A stretch of 25,253 nt of DNA, from the NCBI GenBank assembly GCA_900767695.1, contig CAAGAC010000016.1, positions 1-25,253 of the forward strand, given 5' to 3'. This document shows positions 24,981 through 25,253 of the stretch, piece after piece. Made by a program: the position numbers and the translations under genes. A model generated the notes under the pieces. That model was not told where the DNA came from, did no database searches, and saw only the letters and a program-made list of their open reading frames with translations. The DNA comes from an uncultured Succinivibrio sp. (GTDB lineage Bacteria; Pseudomonadota; Gammaproteobacteria; Enterobacterales; Succinivibrionaceae). Position 1 is the stretch's first letter, and each line of letters begins with the position of its first letter.

Positions 24981-25253
24981 GTGTGCTCGGCATGAGCGCA
25001 ATCTATAGGGTGAAAGTCCCGAACCTGGCCGCTGGAGGCAAGGGTCAGCGAACCGCAAGGCGTGCGCGGCAACGCGCAGGCTGAAGGAAGCGGCTAGCAA
25101 ATCTCCGGCCTGACGAACGGGAAGCGTCTCGGGCATGCGCGGAGGGCGAGCGTGCCAAATATCGCGAAGCCCGGTATCCAGCCAGATCCGCAGATGTAAA
25201 GGCGACAGGCGGATGGAGAGAAAGAGCGTGTTCCTACCCGAGGAGATCCGCCC
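24981..25253 (+). mobile_element. Group II intron, 5' part (continues beyond the window)
   Basis: Starts with GTGTG, a group II 5' splice-site type sequence, followed by CTCGGCATGAG and the segment CTATAGGGTGAAAGTCCC, strongly typical of the domain I start of bacterial retroelement introns. The following 200 nt are folded-RNA-like with no supported coding. It begins one base after the U-run of the kinase terminator, a site choice characteristic of group IIC introns, although the subclass is not settled here. The intron-encoded reverse transcriptase and 3' end are outside the window. The ATG at 25213 is not clearly its start. Confidence 0.82.

Noticed and set aside
25213..25253. ATG start of the intron-encoded reverse transcriptase
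   Set aside because: Only 13 codons are visible, with no maturase motif, and domains I-III would be unusually short if the protein began here.

Overview
This is a GC-rich (by eye about two thirds G+C) bacterial chromosome segment. Gene order and protein similarity point to a proteobacterium, most likely a gammaproteobacterium: ribF-ileS-lspA-ispH in tight overlap, a ValS that follows the E. coli protein closely along its length, mltG-tmk-holB, and LptF. NimA-like and manganese-exporter genes would suit a host-associated anaerobe or microaerophile, but that is inference only. I cannot name the genus.

Layout. (1) 1-5337: a perfect -10 box, then ribF, ileS, lspA and ispH, with 1-nt stop/start overlaps between the last three. 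(2) 5327-10360: a contiguous block of damaged accessory genes: a GNAT acetyltransferase with an in-frame TAG and a 1-nt deletion; a reading frame joining a GHKL ATPase, a STAS-like (DUF4325-type) domain and the C-terminal half of a SWIM zinc-finger protein, interrupted by TAG immediately followed by ATG; and a large SNF2-family ATPase/helicase gene frameshifted at a run of seven C. (3) 10361-12145: a leader with two hairpins, a cation-diffusion-facilitator transporter with a manganese-type metal site, and a NimA-like flavoprotein. (4) 12270-16102, minus strand: valS, and upstream of it a two-helix membrane diguanylate cyclase. (5) 16385-21675: a TIM-barrel isomerase-like gene, mltG with a long low-complexity tail, tmk, holB and lptF in one operon; lptG is not next to lptF. 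(6) 21747-22767, minus strand: a Cys-type glutathione peroxidase followed by an OhrR-like MarR regulator. (7) 22937-24922: an OmpR-type response regulator and its histidine kinase. (8) 24951-end: a strong Rho-independent terminator directly abutted by the 5' end of a group II intron that leaves the window.

How the genes work together. The first and fifth blocks are housekeeping: flavin cofactors, aminoacyl-tRNAs, lipoprotein maturation, isoprenoids, peptidoglycan trimming, dTTP supply, the replicative clamp loader and LPS export. The peroxidase/MarR pair looks like a peroxide-responsive unit. A 22-bp perfect palindrome resembling OhrR operators lies upstream of the peroxidase, and a related but shorter palindrome lies in front of the two-component operon. 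The most unusual part is block 2. It is either a chromatin-remodeller-like SNF2/SWIM/GHKL module being lost, or one whose expression depends on slippage or recoding.
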